Assembly: GCF_900114605.1 (NCBI RefSeq)
Contig: NZ_FOTP01000001.1
Span: 1,426,001 to 1,490,000 of the forward strand
Source: Bradyrhizobium sp. NFR13
GTDB lineage: Bacteria; Pseudomonadota; Alphaproteobacteria; Rhizobiales; Xanthobacteraceae
DNA: 64,000 nt
Direction of reading: 5' to 3'
Positions 50,189-59,399 of the stretch are shown one piece after another. Under the pieces are notes generated by a model. It worked only from the letters and a program-made list of their open reading frames with translations, was not told the DNA's origin and made no database searches. A program made the position numbers and the translations under genes. How positions within the stretch are numbered: position 1 is the first letter of the stretch; each line of letters opens with the position of its first letter.

Positions 50189-51091
50189 TCATGCCGAAGC
50201 GGTTCGGCATAATTGCAGGACCGCTTCGGCAAACGCACGCGGCGCTTCCTGCGGCACATTGTGGCCGACTCCCGGGATTACGCGGCGCTCATAGTGCGCC
50301 GTAAAATACTGACCGTGATTCTCCGAACCTTTCACCGGCCCCACGCCGTCGTCGGCGCCGTGCAGCACAATGGTCGGAACATCGATCCTTGGCTGCGCTG
50401 CGAGTTGCGTTTCCAGGAAAGCATAATTCGGATCGCCGGCGACGCTGCCGGTACGGTGCATGTAGGAATGCACGACGACATCGACGAAGTCATCGTTGTC
50501 GAAAGCCGACGCCGAGCGCTCGAATGTCGCGTCGTCGAACGACCAGCTGGGCGACCACATCTTCCAGAGCAGTTTGGCTAGTGCGTCGCGGTTCTGGATC
50601 AGGCCGTTGCGGCCGCGTTCGGTATGGAAATAATACTGATACCACTGTCGCGCTTCCTGCTCGGGCGCGAATGGTCGCGCCGCATTCGTCAAGTCCTGTA
50701 TGTTGTAGCCGGTGCAGCTGACGAGGCCGTGCACGCGTTCGGGCCACAGCGCCGAGACGACACAGGCCGCGCGCCCACCCCAGTCATAGCCGGCGACGAC
50801 CGCCTTGCCGATACGCAGCGCGTTCATCAGCTCCAGTAGATCCTGTCCAAGCGCGGCCTGTTGTCCCGAGCGGATGGTCGCGCTGGAAAGAAACCGCGTT
50901 GGCCCATAGCCACGCAGATAGGGCACGATGGTGCGGAAGCCGGCGGCGTTGATGATGTCAACGGCGTCGTCATAGCCTCTGATGTCATAGGGAAACCCGT
51001 GCATCAGCAGGACGGGTAAGCCACCATCCGGCCCGCTATGTTCATAGGCAATATCGAGAAGGGGAGTTTGGATGCGTGCCAGCTCAGCCAA
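50189..51091 (-). CDS. Alpha/beta hydrolase, epoxide-hydrolase/dehalogenase type
   Basis: A 300-residue alpha/beta-hydrolase. The nucleophile elbow GYDWGG has Asp, as in epoxide hydrolases and haloalkane dehalogenases. The oxyanion region LMHGFPYDIRGYDD is at the N-terminus and the catalytic His is in PGVGHNVPQEAP. The cap domain lies between. The substrate is unknown. The last codons form an 8-bp hairpin (ATGCCGAA/TTCGGCAT, 50191-50210) that may help end transcription. It begins after the 176-aa membrane protein and may be co-transcribed with lpdA. Confidence 0.87.
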   Translation of the reverse strand: MAELARIQTPLLDIAYEHSGPDGGLPVLLMHGFPYDIRGYDDAVDIINAAGFRTIVPYLRGYGPTRFLSSATIRSGQQAALGQDLLELMNALRIGKAVVAGYDWGGRAACVVSALWPERVHGLVSCTGYNIQDLTNAARPFAPEQEARQWYQYYFHTERGRNGLIQNRDALAKLLWKMWSPSWSFDDATFERSASAFDNDDFVDVVVHSYMHRTGSVAGDPNYAFLETQLAAQPRIDVPTIVLHGADDGVGPVKGSENHGQYFTAHYERRVIPGVGHNVPQEAPRAFAEAVLQLCRTASA

Positions 51092-51109
51092 GTCGCTCTC
51101 CCGTTCGGT

Positions 51110-51640
51110 CTATCGCGCCGAATGCGCCCGATGACGCAGCCGTTGTACCAGCCGCATCCAACGCGATGATGAATTGGAGCGGAACATCGCCATCGTCGCC
51201 TTGATTCTTGCAGTCACAGGCGCGACCAATTCGCCGGCCCGGCGGCGGATGTCGAGAACGAATTCGTAGAGCTTCCGAAACCAGTTCATCTGCAACAGCT
51301 TCGGCCGTGTCACATCGAAGATGAACGCGGCGACGCCGACGCCGAGAAACTTGCTGAACACGATGAGCGCGAAAGCGCTGATCCAATACTGATGCATGAG
51401 CAGCCAGGCGCCGGCCAGTTTCAACGGAAACAGCAGGATCGCCGGAATAACAAACACGACCAGCGTCAACATTGGCGACAGCCGCGCGATTCGCGCGGCC
51501 AGCCATTCCTTGAATGCGCGCAGCGGTATCGCTGCAACGATGCGCGCGACGACCGGTTCGAGATGATCCCACAGCCACGCTTCGATCAGGAAGATCAAAG
51601 CGAGGAAGAACCATAGCGGCTGCAGCACGCGTCGCATCAT
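51110..51640 (-). CDS. Membrane protein of unknown function
   Basis: A 176-residue protein with two to three hydrophobic segments (QPLWFFLALIFLIEAWLW, SPMLTLVVFVIPAILLFPLK, YWISAFALIVFSKFLGVGVA), followed by a basic amphipathic C-terminus (LVQRLRHRAHSAR). No family was recognised. The start is set at the paired ATG ATG at 51640, with GGGAGA upstream; the frame continues to 51682, into lpdA. It sits directly after lpdA on the same strand and before the hydrolase gene. Confidence 0.75.
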   Translation of the reverse strand: MMRRVLQPLWFFLALIFLIEAWLWDHLEPVVARIVAAIPLRAFKEWLAARIARLSPMLTLVVFVIPAILLFPLKLAGAWLLMHQYWISAFALIVFSKFLGVGVAAFIFDVTRPKLLQMNWFRKLYEFVLDIRRRAGELVAPVTARIKATMAMFRSNSSSRWMRLVQRLRHRAHSAR

Positions 51641-51678
51641 GGTGTTCGTCTCCCAGCCGGCGTCGTGCCGGCCGTGAC

Positions 51679-53082
51679 TCACATATGGATAGCGCGCTTG
51701 GCTACTGCAAATGCAGCTTCCTTCACCGCCTCGGAGCGGGTCGGATGGGCATGGCAGGTGCGGGCCAGATCTTCGGCGGAACCGCCGAATTCCATCAGCA
51801 CGCAGGCTTCATGGATCATTTCGCCGACTTCGCGGCCAATCATATGCACGCCGAGCACGCGGTCGGTCTTCGCATCCGCGAGAATTTTCACGAAACCATC
51901 GGTGGTCTGGTTGACCTTGGAGCGGCCATTGGCAGTGAACGGGAACTTGCCGACATTGTAAGCGATACCGGCAGCCTTGAGCTCTTCCTCGGTCTTGCCG
52001 ACGGCAGCGACTTCCGGCGTTGTGTAGACGACGCCCGGGATCACGTCATAGTTCACATGGCCAGCCTGACCTGCGAGAATCTCGGCGCAGGCAACGCCTT
52101 CGTCTTCCGCCTTGTGCGCCAGCATCGGGCCGGCGACGACATCGCCGATCGCGTAGACGCCCTTCACATTGCTCGAGAAGTGATGGTCGATCTTGACGCG
52201 GCCGCGCTCGTCGAGCTCAACGCCGGCTTCCTTGAGGCCAAGCGCTTCGGTGTAAGCGACGCGTCCGATCGCCACGAGAATGACATCGGCTTCGAGCGAT
52301 TCGGCAGCGCCGCCGGCAGCCGGCTCGATCTGCGCCTTCAGTGTCTTGCCCGACGTATCGACACCGGTGACCTTGGCGCCGAGCTTGAACGACATGCCCT
52401 GCTTCTCCAGCATGCGCTGGAACTGCTTGGCGACTTCGCCATCCATGCCGGGGAGGATGCGGTCGAGGAATTCCACTACGGTGACCTCGGCGCCGAGGCG
52501 GCGCCACACTGAGCCGAGCTCAAGACCGATCACGCCGGCGCCGACCACGATCAGCTTGCCCGGGACCTTGTCGAGCGACAGCGCGCCGGTCGACGAAACG
52601 ATACGCTTTTCATCGATCTCGATGCCCTTGAGCTTCGCAACATCGGAGCCGGTGGCGATGACGATGTTCTTGGTCTCCAGCGTCTGGGCCTTGCCGTCAG
52701 CGCCGGTGACTTGGACCTTGCCGGTGCCGAGCACACGGCCGGTGCCCATCACGACGTCGATCTTGTTCTTCTTCATCAGGAATTCGACGCCCTTGACGTT
52801 GCCGTCGATGCCCTGCTGCTTGAAGTTCATCAGCGCGGGAAGATCGAGCGCCGGGGCAGACACCTTGATGCCCATCTTGGCGAAGGAGTGGCCGGCTTCC
52901 TCAAAAAGCTCTGACGAATAGAGCAAAGCCTTCGAGGGCATGCAGCCGATGTTCAGGCAGGTGCCGCCCAGCGTGCTGTTCTTCTCGACGACGGCGACCT
53001 TCATGCCGAGCTGCGCCGCGCGAATCGCGCAGACATAACCACCGGGTCCGGTGCCGATAACAACGAGGTCGTAAGAAGCCAT
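51679..53082 (-). CDS. lpdA: Dihydrolipoyl dehydrogenase (E3)
   Basis: A 467-residue flavoprotein that re-oxidises dihydrolipoyl groups of 2-oxoacid dehydrogenases using NAD. FAD binding is at GTGPGG (10-15). The redox disulfide is Cys42/Cys47 in [15 protein letters not shown], and the catalytic His-Glu is in [14 protein letters not shown]. It is downstream of sucA, sucB and an SDR gene on the same strand, so it probably serves the 2-oxoglutarate dehydrogenase complex. Confidence 0.97.
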   Translation of the reverse strand: MASYDLVVIGTGPGGYVCAIRAAQLGMKVAVVEKNSTLGGTCLNIGCMPSKALLYSSELFEEAGHSFAKMGIKVSAPALDLPALMNFKQQGIDGNVKGVEFLMKKNKIDVVMGTGRVLGTGKVQVTGADGKAQTLETKNIVIATGSDVAKLKGIEIDEKRIVSSTGALSLDKVPGKLIVVGAGVIGLELGSVWRRLGAEVTVVEFLDRILPGMDGEVAKQFQRMLEKQGMSFKLGAKVTGVDTSGKTLKAQIEPAAGGAAESLEADVILVAIGRVAYTEALGLKEAGVELDERGRVKIDHHFSSNVKGVYAIGDVVAGPMLAHKAEDEGVACAEILAGQAGHVNYDVIPGVVYTTPEVAAVGKTEEELKAAGIAYNVGKFPFTANGRSKVNQTTDGFVKILADAKTDRVLGVHMIGREVGEMIHEACVLMEFGGSAEDLARTCHAHPTRSEAVKEAAFAVAKRAIHM

Positions 53083-53127
53083 GATGCAGTCCTGTATTGT
53101 CTTCAGATGATATGGGGTGTCAGGACC

Positions 53128-53874
53128 TCAGCGGCCACCGGACACGTCGAGAATGGTGGATGTGACGTAGGAAGCCTCGTCCGACAGCAACCAGACGATG
53201 GCATTGGCAACTTCATCCGCAGTACCGACGCGTTTCATCGGGACGTTGGCGGAAAGACGATGCGCGCGATCCGGCTCGCCGCCTGATGCGTGGATATCAG
53301 TATCGATCAAACCGGGCCGAATACCGGCAACACGAATCCCTTCGGCTGCGACTTCGTGTCCCAATCCGATGGTGAAGGAATCGATCGCGCCCTTCGATGC
53401 GGCATAATCGACATAGGTGTTGGGCGCACCCAGTTTGGCGGCTACCGATGACAGATTGACAATGACGCCGCCCTTGCCGCCGTGCTTGGTCGACATCCGC
53501 TTCACGGCCTCGCGGGCGCAAAGAATGCTGCCGGTGACATTCACCGTCATCATGTTGGCGATGCGTTCCGCAGTCATCTGATCGACGCGGATCGAAGGGC
53601 CGACGATGCCGGCATTGTTGACCAGGGCGCCGAGAGAGCCAAAGGCGTCCGCTGCCTTGAACAGCGCAAGAATGTCAGCCTCGGAGCCGACATCGCATTT
53701 CACCGCGATGGCCTTGCCGTTGGTCGCTTCGATCTTTGAAACAACCTCATTCGCGGCCGCTTCGTTGCTGGCATAGCCGACCACGACCTTGAACCCGCGT
53801 GCCGCGGCCTTGAGCGCCGTTGCGCGGCCGATACCCCGGCTACCACCAGTGATGATGATGACGCTATCGGTCAT
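53128..53874 (-). CDS. SDR-family NAD(P)-dependent oxidoreductase
   Basis: A 248-residue short-chain dehydrogenase. The coenzyme motif is TGGSRGIGRATA, then NNAGI. The catalytic Ser-Tyr-Lys set is in LSSVAAK and YVDYAASKGA. The closest general relatives are glucose- or 3-oxoacyl-type dehydrogenases; the substrate is not known. It lies between sucB and lpdA, separated by 122 and 45 bp, so it is likely part of the operon without being part of the enzyme complex. Confidence 0.9.
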   Translation of the reverse strand: MTDSVIIITGGSRGIGRATALKAAARGFKVVVGYASNEAAANEVVSKIEATNGKAIAVKCDVGSEADILALFKAADAFGSLGALVNNAGIVGPSIRVDQMTAERIANMMTVNVTGSILCAREAVKRMSTKHGGKGGVIVNLSSVAAKLGAPNTYVDYAASKGAIDSFTIGLGHEVAAEGIRVAGIRPGLIDTDIHASGGEPDRAHRLSANVPMKRVGTADEVANAIVWLLSDEASYVTSTILDVSGGR

Positions 53875-53949
53875 GTCCTGCTCCAGCTTCGCTGAGGTGC
53901 CAAGACTTCAGGTATCTAGGCTTCGGGTATCCAGGCTTCTTGGTCATCG

Positions 53950-53973
53950 ACCGGCAGCGTCGCCGCTACCGGT
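53950..53973. other. Stem-loop in the sucB-SDR gap
   Basis: ACCGGCAGCG and CGCTACCGGT pair with one mismatch around TCGC. On its left is a tandem 15-bp repeat, GGTATCTAGGCTTC/GGTATCCAGGCTTC (53911-53924, 53926-53939). Both are in the transcript between sucB and the SDR gene. Confidence 0.5.
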
Positions 53974-53996
53974 TGATGATAGCGAATAGGGAGAGA

Positions 53997-55229
53997 TCAG
54001 AGGTCCAGAACGAGACGCGCCGGATCTTCCAGGCTTTCCTTGACGCGGACGAGGAAGGTCACGGCTTCCTTGCCGTCGATCACGCGGTGATCGTAGGACA
54101 CGGCCAGATACATCATCGGGCGGATCTCGATCTTGCCGCCGACCACGACCGGACGTTCCTGGATCTTGTGCATGCCAAGGATGGCCGATTGCGGTGCGTT
54201 CAGGATCGGCGTTGACATCAGCGAGCCGTAGATGCCGCCATTGGTGATGGTGAAAGTGCCACCCTGCATTTCGTCGATCTTGAGCTGACCGTCACGGGCG
54301 CGCTTGCCGAAGTCCGCAATGGTCTTTTCGATGTCGGAGATCGACTTGGTGTCGCAGTCGCGCACCACGGGAACGACGAGGCCCTTGTCAGTGCCGACGG
54401 CAACGCCGACGTGATAGTAGTTCTTGTAGATCAGGTCGGAGCCATCGATCTCGGCGTTCACGGCCGGAATATCCTTCAGTGCCTGCACGCAGGCCTTGGT
54501 GAAGAAGCCCATGAAGCCGAGCTTGGTGCCATGCTTCTTCTCGAACACGTCCTTGTACTGCGAGCGCAGCGCCATCACGTTGGTCATGTCGACTTCGTTG
54601 AAGGTCGTCAGCATCGCGGCGGTGTTCTGCACGTCCTTGAGGCGACGCGCGATGGTCTGACGCAGACGCGTCATTTTCACGCGTTCTTCGCGGGCAGCAT
54701 CGTCAGCGGGTGACGGCGCACGAACCTGCATGGCGGCGGCAGACTGATTGATCGGCGTCGGTGCCGACGCAGCCTTTTCGATCGCAGCGAGCATGTCGCC
54801 CTTGGTCACGCGGCCATCCTTGCCCGAACCAGGCACGGTGGCGGCATCGATGCCGCTCTCGGCCGAAATCTTGCGCACCGACGGTGCCAGCGGCGCATCG
54901 ACGGGTGCAGACTTTTGAGCGGGAGCAGGCGTAGCAGCGGCCGGAGCCGGGGCAGCGGGCTTCGCGGGAGCTGCAGCCGGCTTGGCGCCGCCGGCACCAT
55001 CGGTGATCTGGCCGAGCAGCGCGCCGACAGCGACGGTTTCGCCATCCTTGGCAACGATCTCGCCGAGTACGCCGGCAGACGGCGCCGGTACTTCGATCGT
55101 GACCTTGTCGGTCTCGAGTTCGACCAACGGCTCGTCAACGGCGACGGCATCGCCAGCCTTCTTGAACCAGCGGCCGATGGTGGCTTCCGTCACGGATTCG
55201 CCGAGCGTGGGAACGCGAATTTCAGTCAT
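53997..55229 (-). CDS. sucB: 2-oxoglutarate dehydrogenase E2 (dihydrolipoyl succinyltransferase)
   Basis: A 410-residue protein with one lipoyl domain (lipoylated Lys42 in [11 protein letters not shown]). An Ala/Pro linker (80-125), a peripheral-subunit-binding domain ([20 protein letters not shown]) and the catalytic domain follow, with the active-site histidine in [14 protein letters not shown]. It transfers succinyl groups to CoA in the TCA cycle. Its ATG lies 117 bp after sucA; the gap contains a hairpin. Confidence 0.97.
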   Translation of the reverse strand: MTEIRVPTLGESVTEATIGRWFKKAGDAVAVDEPLVELETDKVTIEVPAPSAGVLGEIVAKDGETVAVGALLGQITDGAGGAKPAAAPAKPAAPAPAAATPAPAQKSAPVDAPLAPSVRKISAESGIDAATVPGSGKDGRVTKGDMLAAIEKAASAPTPINQSAAAMQVRAPSPADDAAREERVKMTRLRQTIARRLKDVQNTAAMLTTFNEVDMTNVMALRSQYKDVFEKKHGTKLGFMGFFTKACVQALKDIPAVNAEIDGSDLIYKNYYHVGVAVGTDKGLVVPVVRDCDTKSISDIEKTIADFGKRARDGQLKIDEMQGGTFTITNGGIYGSLMSTPILNAPQSAILGMHKIQERPVVVGGKIEIRPMMYLAVSYDHRVIDGKEAVTFLVRVKESLEDPARLVLDL

Positions 55230-55300
55230 TGTCTATTTCCTCTTGTGGCGTGGCGACCCGCTCGGTCATCCCTGCCTGAACTTGAAATCAATGCGGATAT

Positions 55301-55330
55301 GCGAACGCCCCGCGGGTGCGGGGCATTCGC
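55301..55330. other. Hairpin in the sucA-sucB gap
   Basis: GCGAACGCCCCGC and GCGGGGCATTCGC form a 13-bp stem with one mismatch and a 4-nt loop. There is no T-run, so it is more likely an mRNA stability or processing element than a terminator. Confidence 0.65.
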
Positions 55331-55345
55331 CAATAGAATGGAGGC

Positions 55346-58303
55346 TTAGCCGAGCGCTTCGTCGAGGAAGGCCTTGAGCTGGGCGAGATGCTTGGACATC
55401 AGGCCGGTAGCGGTCGCCGCAGATGCGGCGCGGCCTGCGTAACGCGGGCGCTTGTGGGTGGCGTTGATCTGGTTGAGCACCCATTCGAGATAGGGCTCGA
55501 TGAAGTGCCAGCCGCCCATGTTGCGCGGCTCTTCCTGGCACCAGACGAATTCCGCACCCTTGAAGCGGGTCAGCTCCTGTACCAGCGTCTTCAGCGGCAC
55601 CGGATAGAGCTGCTCGATGCGCATCAGATAGATGTCGTCAACGCCGCGCTTCTCGCGCTCTTCGTAGAGATCGTAATAGACCTTGCCCGAGCACAGCACG
55701 ACGCGGCGGATCTTGTTGTCGGGGGCGAGCTTGATCTTCTCGTCCGGCAACTTCTCGGCATCGTCAAACAGGACGCGATGGAAGCTGGTGTTCGCACCGA
55801 GTTCGCTCAGCTTCGATACTGCGCGCTTGTGGCGCAGCAGCGACTTCGGCGTCATGACGATCAGCGGCTTGCGGATCTCACGCTTCAACTGACGACGCAG
55901 CATGTGGAAGTAGTTGGCCGGAGTTGTCGGATAGACGACCTGCATGTTGTCTTCCGCGCACATCTGCAGGAAACGCTCAAGGCGTGCGGAGGAGTGCTCC
56001 GGGCCCTGGCCTTCATAGCCATGCGGCAGCAGGCAGACGAGGCCCGACATACGCAGCCACTTGCGTTCACCCGACGAGATGAACTGGTCGAACAGCACCT
56101 GTGCGCCGTTAGCGAAGTCACCGAACTGGGCTTCCCACAGCGCCAGAGCCTTCGGCTCGGCGAGCGAGTAGCCATATTCGAATCCGAGCACGGCTTCTTC
56201 CGAGAGCAGCGAGTTGATGACCTCGTAGTGCCCCTGATCGGGCTTGAGGTGATTGAATGGCGTGTAGCGGCTTTCGTCTTCCTGATCGAACAGCACTGAG
56301 TGACGTTGCGAGAAGGTGCCGCGCTCCGAGTCCTGGCCGGACAGGCGGACGCGGTGGCCTTCTTCCATCAGCGTACAGAATGCGAGTGCTTCGCCGGTCG
56401 CCCAGTCGATTCCTTCGCCACTCTCGATCGCCTTGGCGCGGGTGTCGAGGAAGCGCTGCACCGTGCGGTGAACCCGAAACCCATCAGGCACCTTGGTAAT
56501 CTTGGCGCCGATGGCCTTCAGCGTGTCGACGTCGACACCCGTCACGCCGCGGCGGGGATCTTCCTCTTGGTCGGCATATTTGAAGCCGGCCCACTTGCCG
56601 TCGAGCCAGTCGGCCTTGTTCGGCTTGTAGCCGGCGCCGGCTTCGAGCTCGGCATCGAGGCGGGCGCGCCAATCGGCCTTCGCCTTGTCGACTTCGCCTT
56701 CGGTCATCACGCCATCGGCGATGATGCGCTTGGCATAGATATCCAGCGTCGACTGATGCGCGCCGATCTTCTTGTACATCACCGGCTGGGTGAACGCCGG
56801 CTCGTCGCCTTCGTTATGGCCGTGGCGGCGATAGCAGAACATGTCGATGACGACAGGCTTGTGGAACTTCTGCCGGAACTCGATCGCGATCTTGGCGGCG
56901 AACACCACCGCTTCCGGATCGTCGCCGTTCACATGGAAGATCGGAGCATCGATCATCTTTGCGACGTCGGACGGATAGGGCGACGAACGGGAGTAACGCG
57001 GATAGGTGGTGAAGCCGATCTGGTTGTTGACGATGAAGTGGATCGAACCGCCGGTGCGATAACCCTTCAGGTCCGACAGAGCGAAGCATTCCGCGACCAC
57101 ACCCTGACCTGCGAAGGCCGCGTCGCCATGCATCAGCAGCGGCAGCACGGAAATACGCTGGTCCGGTGGATCACCATTCTGATCCTGCTTGGCGCGGACC
57201 TTTCCGAGCACCACCGGATCGACGATTTCAAGATGTGATGGATTCGCCGTCAGCGACAGATGGATATTATTGTTGTCGAACTCACGATCCGACGAGGCGC
57301 CAAGGTGATACTTGACGTCGCCCGAGCCTTCAACCTCGTCCGGGTTGGCCGAGCCGCCCTTGAATTCATGGAACAGCGCTCGGTGCGGCTTGCCCATCAC
57401 CTGGGTCAACACATTGAGGCGACCGCGGTGGGGCATGCCGATGACGATGTCACGTACACCGAGGCTGCCGCCGCGCTTGATGATCTGTTCCAGCGCCGGG
57501 ATCAGTGATTCGCCGCCGTCGAGGCCGAAGCGCTTGGTGCCGGTAAACTTGACATCGCAGAACTTCTCGAAGCCGTCGGCTTCGACCAGCTTCTGCAAGA
57601 TGGCGCGACGGCCTTCCGGCGTGAAGCTGATTTCCTTGTCCGGGCCTTCGATGCGTTCCTGGATCCACGCCTTCTGGGCGCGGTTCGAGATGTGCATAAA
57701 TTCGACGCCGAGCGTTTGGCAGTAGGTGCGCTGCAGGATCGCAACGATCTCGCGCAGCGTTCCGTATTCGAGGCCGATGACATTATCGAGGAAGATCTTG
57801 CGGTCGTAGTCGGCATCGGTGAAGCCGTAGGAGCGGGGATCGAGCTCCTCGTGATCCTTCTGACCTTCGATGCCCAACGGATCGAGATTGGCGTGGAAGT
57901 GGCCGCGCATGCGGAAAGCGCGGATCAACATCAGTGCACGTACGGAGTCGCGGGTGGCTTGATTAATGTCACCGGTCGGTGCGGCAGCGCCGGGCTGTGC
58001 GGCCTTGGCGGCGAGCTTCGCGCCCATGACCTTCTCGACCTGGGCCCAGTTGCCATCCATGGCGGAAGTCAGGTCGTCCTTCGGCGTCAGCGGCCAGTTG
58101 GTCTTTTCCCAAGACGGACCTTCGGCGTTCTTCTGAACGTCGGCGGGCGAGTCCTTCAGGCTCTTGAAGAACTCCTGCCACTCGGCATCGACCGAGGAGG
58201 GATCCTTTTCGTAACGGGCATAAAGTTCGTCGATATAAGTGGCGTTTGCGCCCTGCAGAAATGAGGAGAGTGCAAAGGCGGCGTTCGCGTCCTGGCGAGA
58301 CAT
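55346..58303 (-). CDS. sucA: 2-oxoglutarate dehydrogenase E1 (SucA)
   Basis: A 985-residue thiamine-diphosphate enzyme of usual length. Landmarks are the N-terminal E2-binding motif LQGANATYIDELYARYEKDP, the ThDP domain with GMPHRGRLNVL, the histidines in SLTANPSHLEI, the ThDP/Mg motif GDDPEAVVFAAKIA and the transketolase C-domain (LPHGYEGQGPEHSSARLERF). It decarboxylates 2-oxoglutarate in the TCA cycle and passes the succinyl group to SucB. It heads the sucA-sucB-SDR-lpdA series. Its upstream 174-bp gap holds no other gene. Confidence 0.98.
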   Translation of the reverse strand: MSRQDANAAFALSSFLQGANATYIDELYARYEKDPSSVDAEWQEFFKSLKDSPADVQKNAEGPSWEKTNWPLTPKDDLTSAMDGNWAQVEKVMGAKLAAKAAQPGAAAPTGDINQATRDSVRALMLIRAFRMRGHFHANLDPLGIEGQKDHEELDPRSYGFTDADYDRKIFLDNVIGLEYGTLREIVAILQRTYCQTLGVEFMHISNRAQKAWIQERIEGPDKEISFTPEGRRAILQKLVEADGFEKFCDVKFTGTKRFGLDGGESLIPALEQIIKRGGSLGVRDIVIGMPHRGRLNVLTQVMGKPHRALFHEFKGGSANPDEVEGSGDVKYHLGASSDREFDNNNIHLSLTANPSHLEIVDPVVLGKVRAKQDQNGDPPDQRISVLPLLMHGDAAFAGQGVVAECFALSDLKGYRTGGSIHFIVNNQIGFTTYPRYSRSSPYPSDVAKMIDAPIFHVNGDDPEAVVFAAKIAIEFRQKFHKPVVIDMFCYRRHGHNEGDEPAFTQPVMYKKIGAHQSTLDIYAKRIIADGVMTEGEVDKAKADWRARLDAELEAGAGYKPNKADWLDGKWAGFKYADQEEDPRRGVTGVDVDTLKAIGAKITKVPDGFRVHRTVQRFLDTRAKAIESGEGIDWATGEALAFCTLMEEGHRVRLSGQDSERGTFSQRHSVLFDQEDESRYTPFNHLKPDQGHYEVINSLLSEEAVLGFEYGYSLAEPKALALWEAQFGDFANGAQVLFDQFISSGERKWLRMSGLVCLLPHGYEGQGPEHSSARLERFLQMCAEDNMQVVYPTTPANYFHMLRRQLKREIRKPLIVMTPKSLLRHKRAVSKLSELGANTSFHRVLFDDAEKLPDEKIKLAPDNKIRRVVLCSGKVYYDLYEEREKRGVDDIYLMRIEQLYPVPLKTLVQELTRFKGAEFVWCQEEPRNMGGWHFIEPYLEWVLNQINATHKRPRYAGRAASAATATGLMSKHLAQLKAFLDEALG

Positions 58304-58477
58304 GATGGCGTCCTGATTTGGTATCGCGCGGAAATTTTGGCGAGGGCTGATCCGGTTGCCGGACCATCCTAAAGTCGAGCGAGCTTCTACCCTATTTAAT
58401 CCGAATGTGCGCCCTGAAAAGCACGAAGAACTGAATATTTCGTCAATTCTTTGTGCGCGAGATTTTGCCCACGCATT

Positions 58478-59161
58478 TCAGTCGACGACACTGAGGTCTT
58501 CCTTGGCCAGAGCGGCGGCGCCGCCTTGCAGTCCGGCGCGTCGGGTGCGGCGGATTTTGGGCGGTCCGCAGGCCTCGTCCAGCAGGGCGTTGGCGGCCAT
58601 GCCGGCGGCGTCCGCGACGGTCGGATCCCGGGTCACCATGGCGGCGACGATGGCGCCATCCATCAGCAAGCCGATTTGATGAGCCAGAAAATCCGGCTTC
58701 TTGGCACCAGCGGCCTCGGCCAGCCCTGAGATGTGTTTGAGAATGAACGACTTGTGCCGGATCGTGATGTCGCGCAGCCGGGTTTCGTCCTTCGAGTGCT
58801 CACCCACTGCATTGATGAAAACGCAGCCGTAATAGGTGTCTTCGGCAAACCAGCTTTTCAGCGCGGGGAAGATCGAATCCAGCTTTTCACGCGGGGTTTT
58901 GGCGCGTTCCACGGCTGCAATGAACCAGCCGCGCCAAGTCTCGCTTTCCGCCTTGAGCACGGCGTCGACGAGATCGTCCTTCGATTTGAAGTTCTTGTAG
59001 AGCGTGGTTTTGGCCGTACCGGCCTCACTGACGATAGCGTCGATGCCGGTGGCATTGATGCCATTCTTGCAGAACAGCCTTGTTGCTGCGTCCATCAGCC
59101 GCTCCCGCGGCGTCACCTGCGGAACTTTGCTCTCGACAGCCTGCGTCATCGCATCGGTCAT
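58478..59161 (-). CDS. TetR/AcrR-family regulator
   Basis: A 227-residue regulator. The N-terminal helix-turn-helix is clear (ATRLFCKNGINATGIDAIVS, then GTAKTTLYKNFKSKDDLVDAV), and the C-terminal ligand domain is helical. It is divergent from the OsmC-ACAD-rhodanese genes. The shared 238-bp region holds a perfect 20-bp palindrome (59352-59371) placed where it would block the OsmC promoter. It probably represses the neighbouring genes until an unknown small molecule binds. Confidence 0.9.
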   Translation of the reverse strand: MTDAMTQAVESKVPQVTPRERLMDAATRLFCKNGINATGIDAIVSEAGTAKTTLYKNFKSKDDLVDAVLKAESETWRGWFIAAVERAKTPREKLDSIFPALKSWFAEDTYYGCVFINAVGEHSKDETRLRDITIRHKSFILKHISGLAEAAGAKKPDFLAHQIGLLMDGAIVAAMVTRDPTVADAAGMAANALLDEACGPPKIRRTRRAGLQGGAAALAKEDLSVVD

Positions 59162-59351
59162 GCCCTGTCATATGTCATGGCGCTCGCGAGGCGCAAGCAA
59201 TCATCGGTTCCTGACCAATATTCGAGCGGGCAAACGCCGATTTGGCGCGGTAAGTGGCAATTTCCCCTCTGCTCGATTTTGCATCATCTCGTCAACCATT
59301 TGAAATCGTGATCGTTTTCGGTCCGGGTGCCACTGGCACACTTTCTGCAAC

Positions 59352-59371
59352 GATACAGAACGTTCTGTATC
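59352..59371. promoter_or_regulatory. Perfect 20-bp palindrome, candidate TetR operator
   Basis: GATACAGAAC joined to GTTCTGTATC is fully symmetric. It lies 28 bp before the OsmC start codon, in the divergent region facing the TetR gene. Its length and symmetry fit a TetR-family dimer site. It is the strongest regulatory signal visible in the window. Confidence 0.75.
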
Positions 59372-59399
59372 TATCCATCCGTTCCAAGGGAGAGAACCA

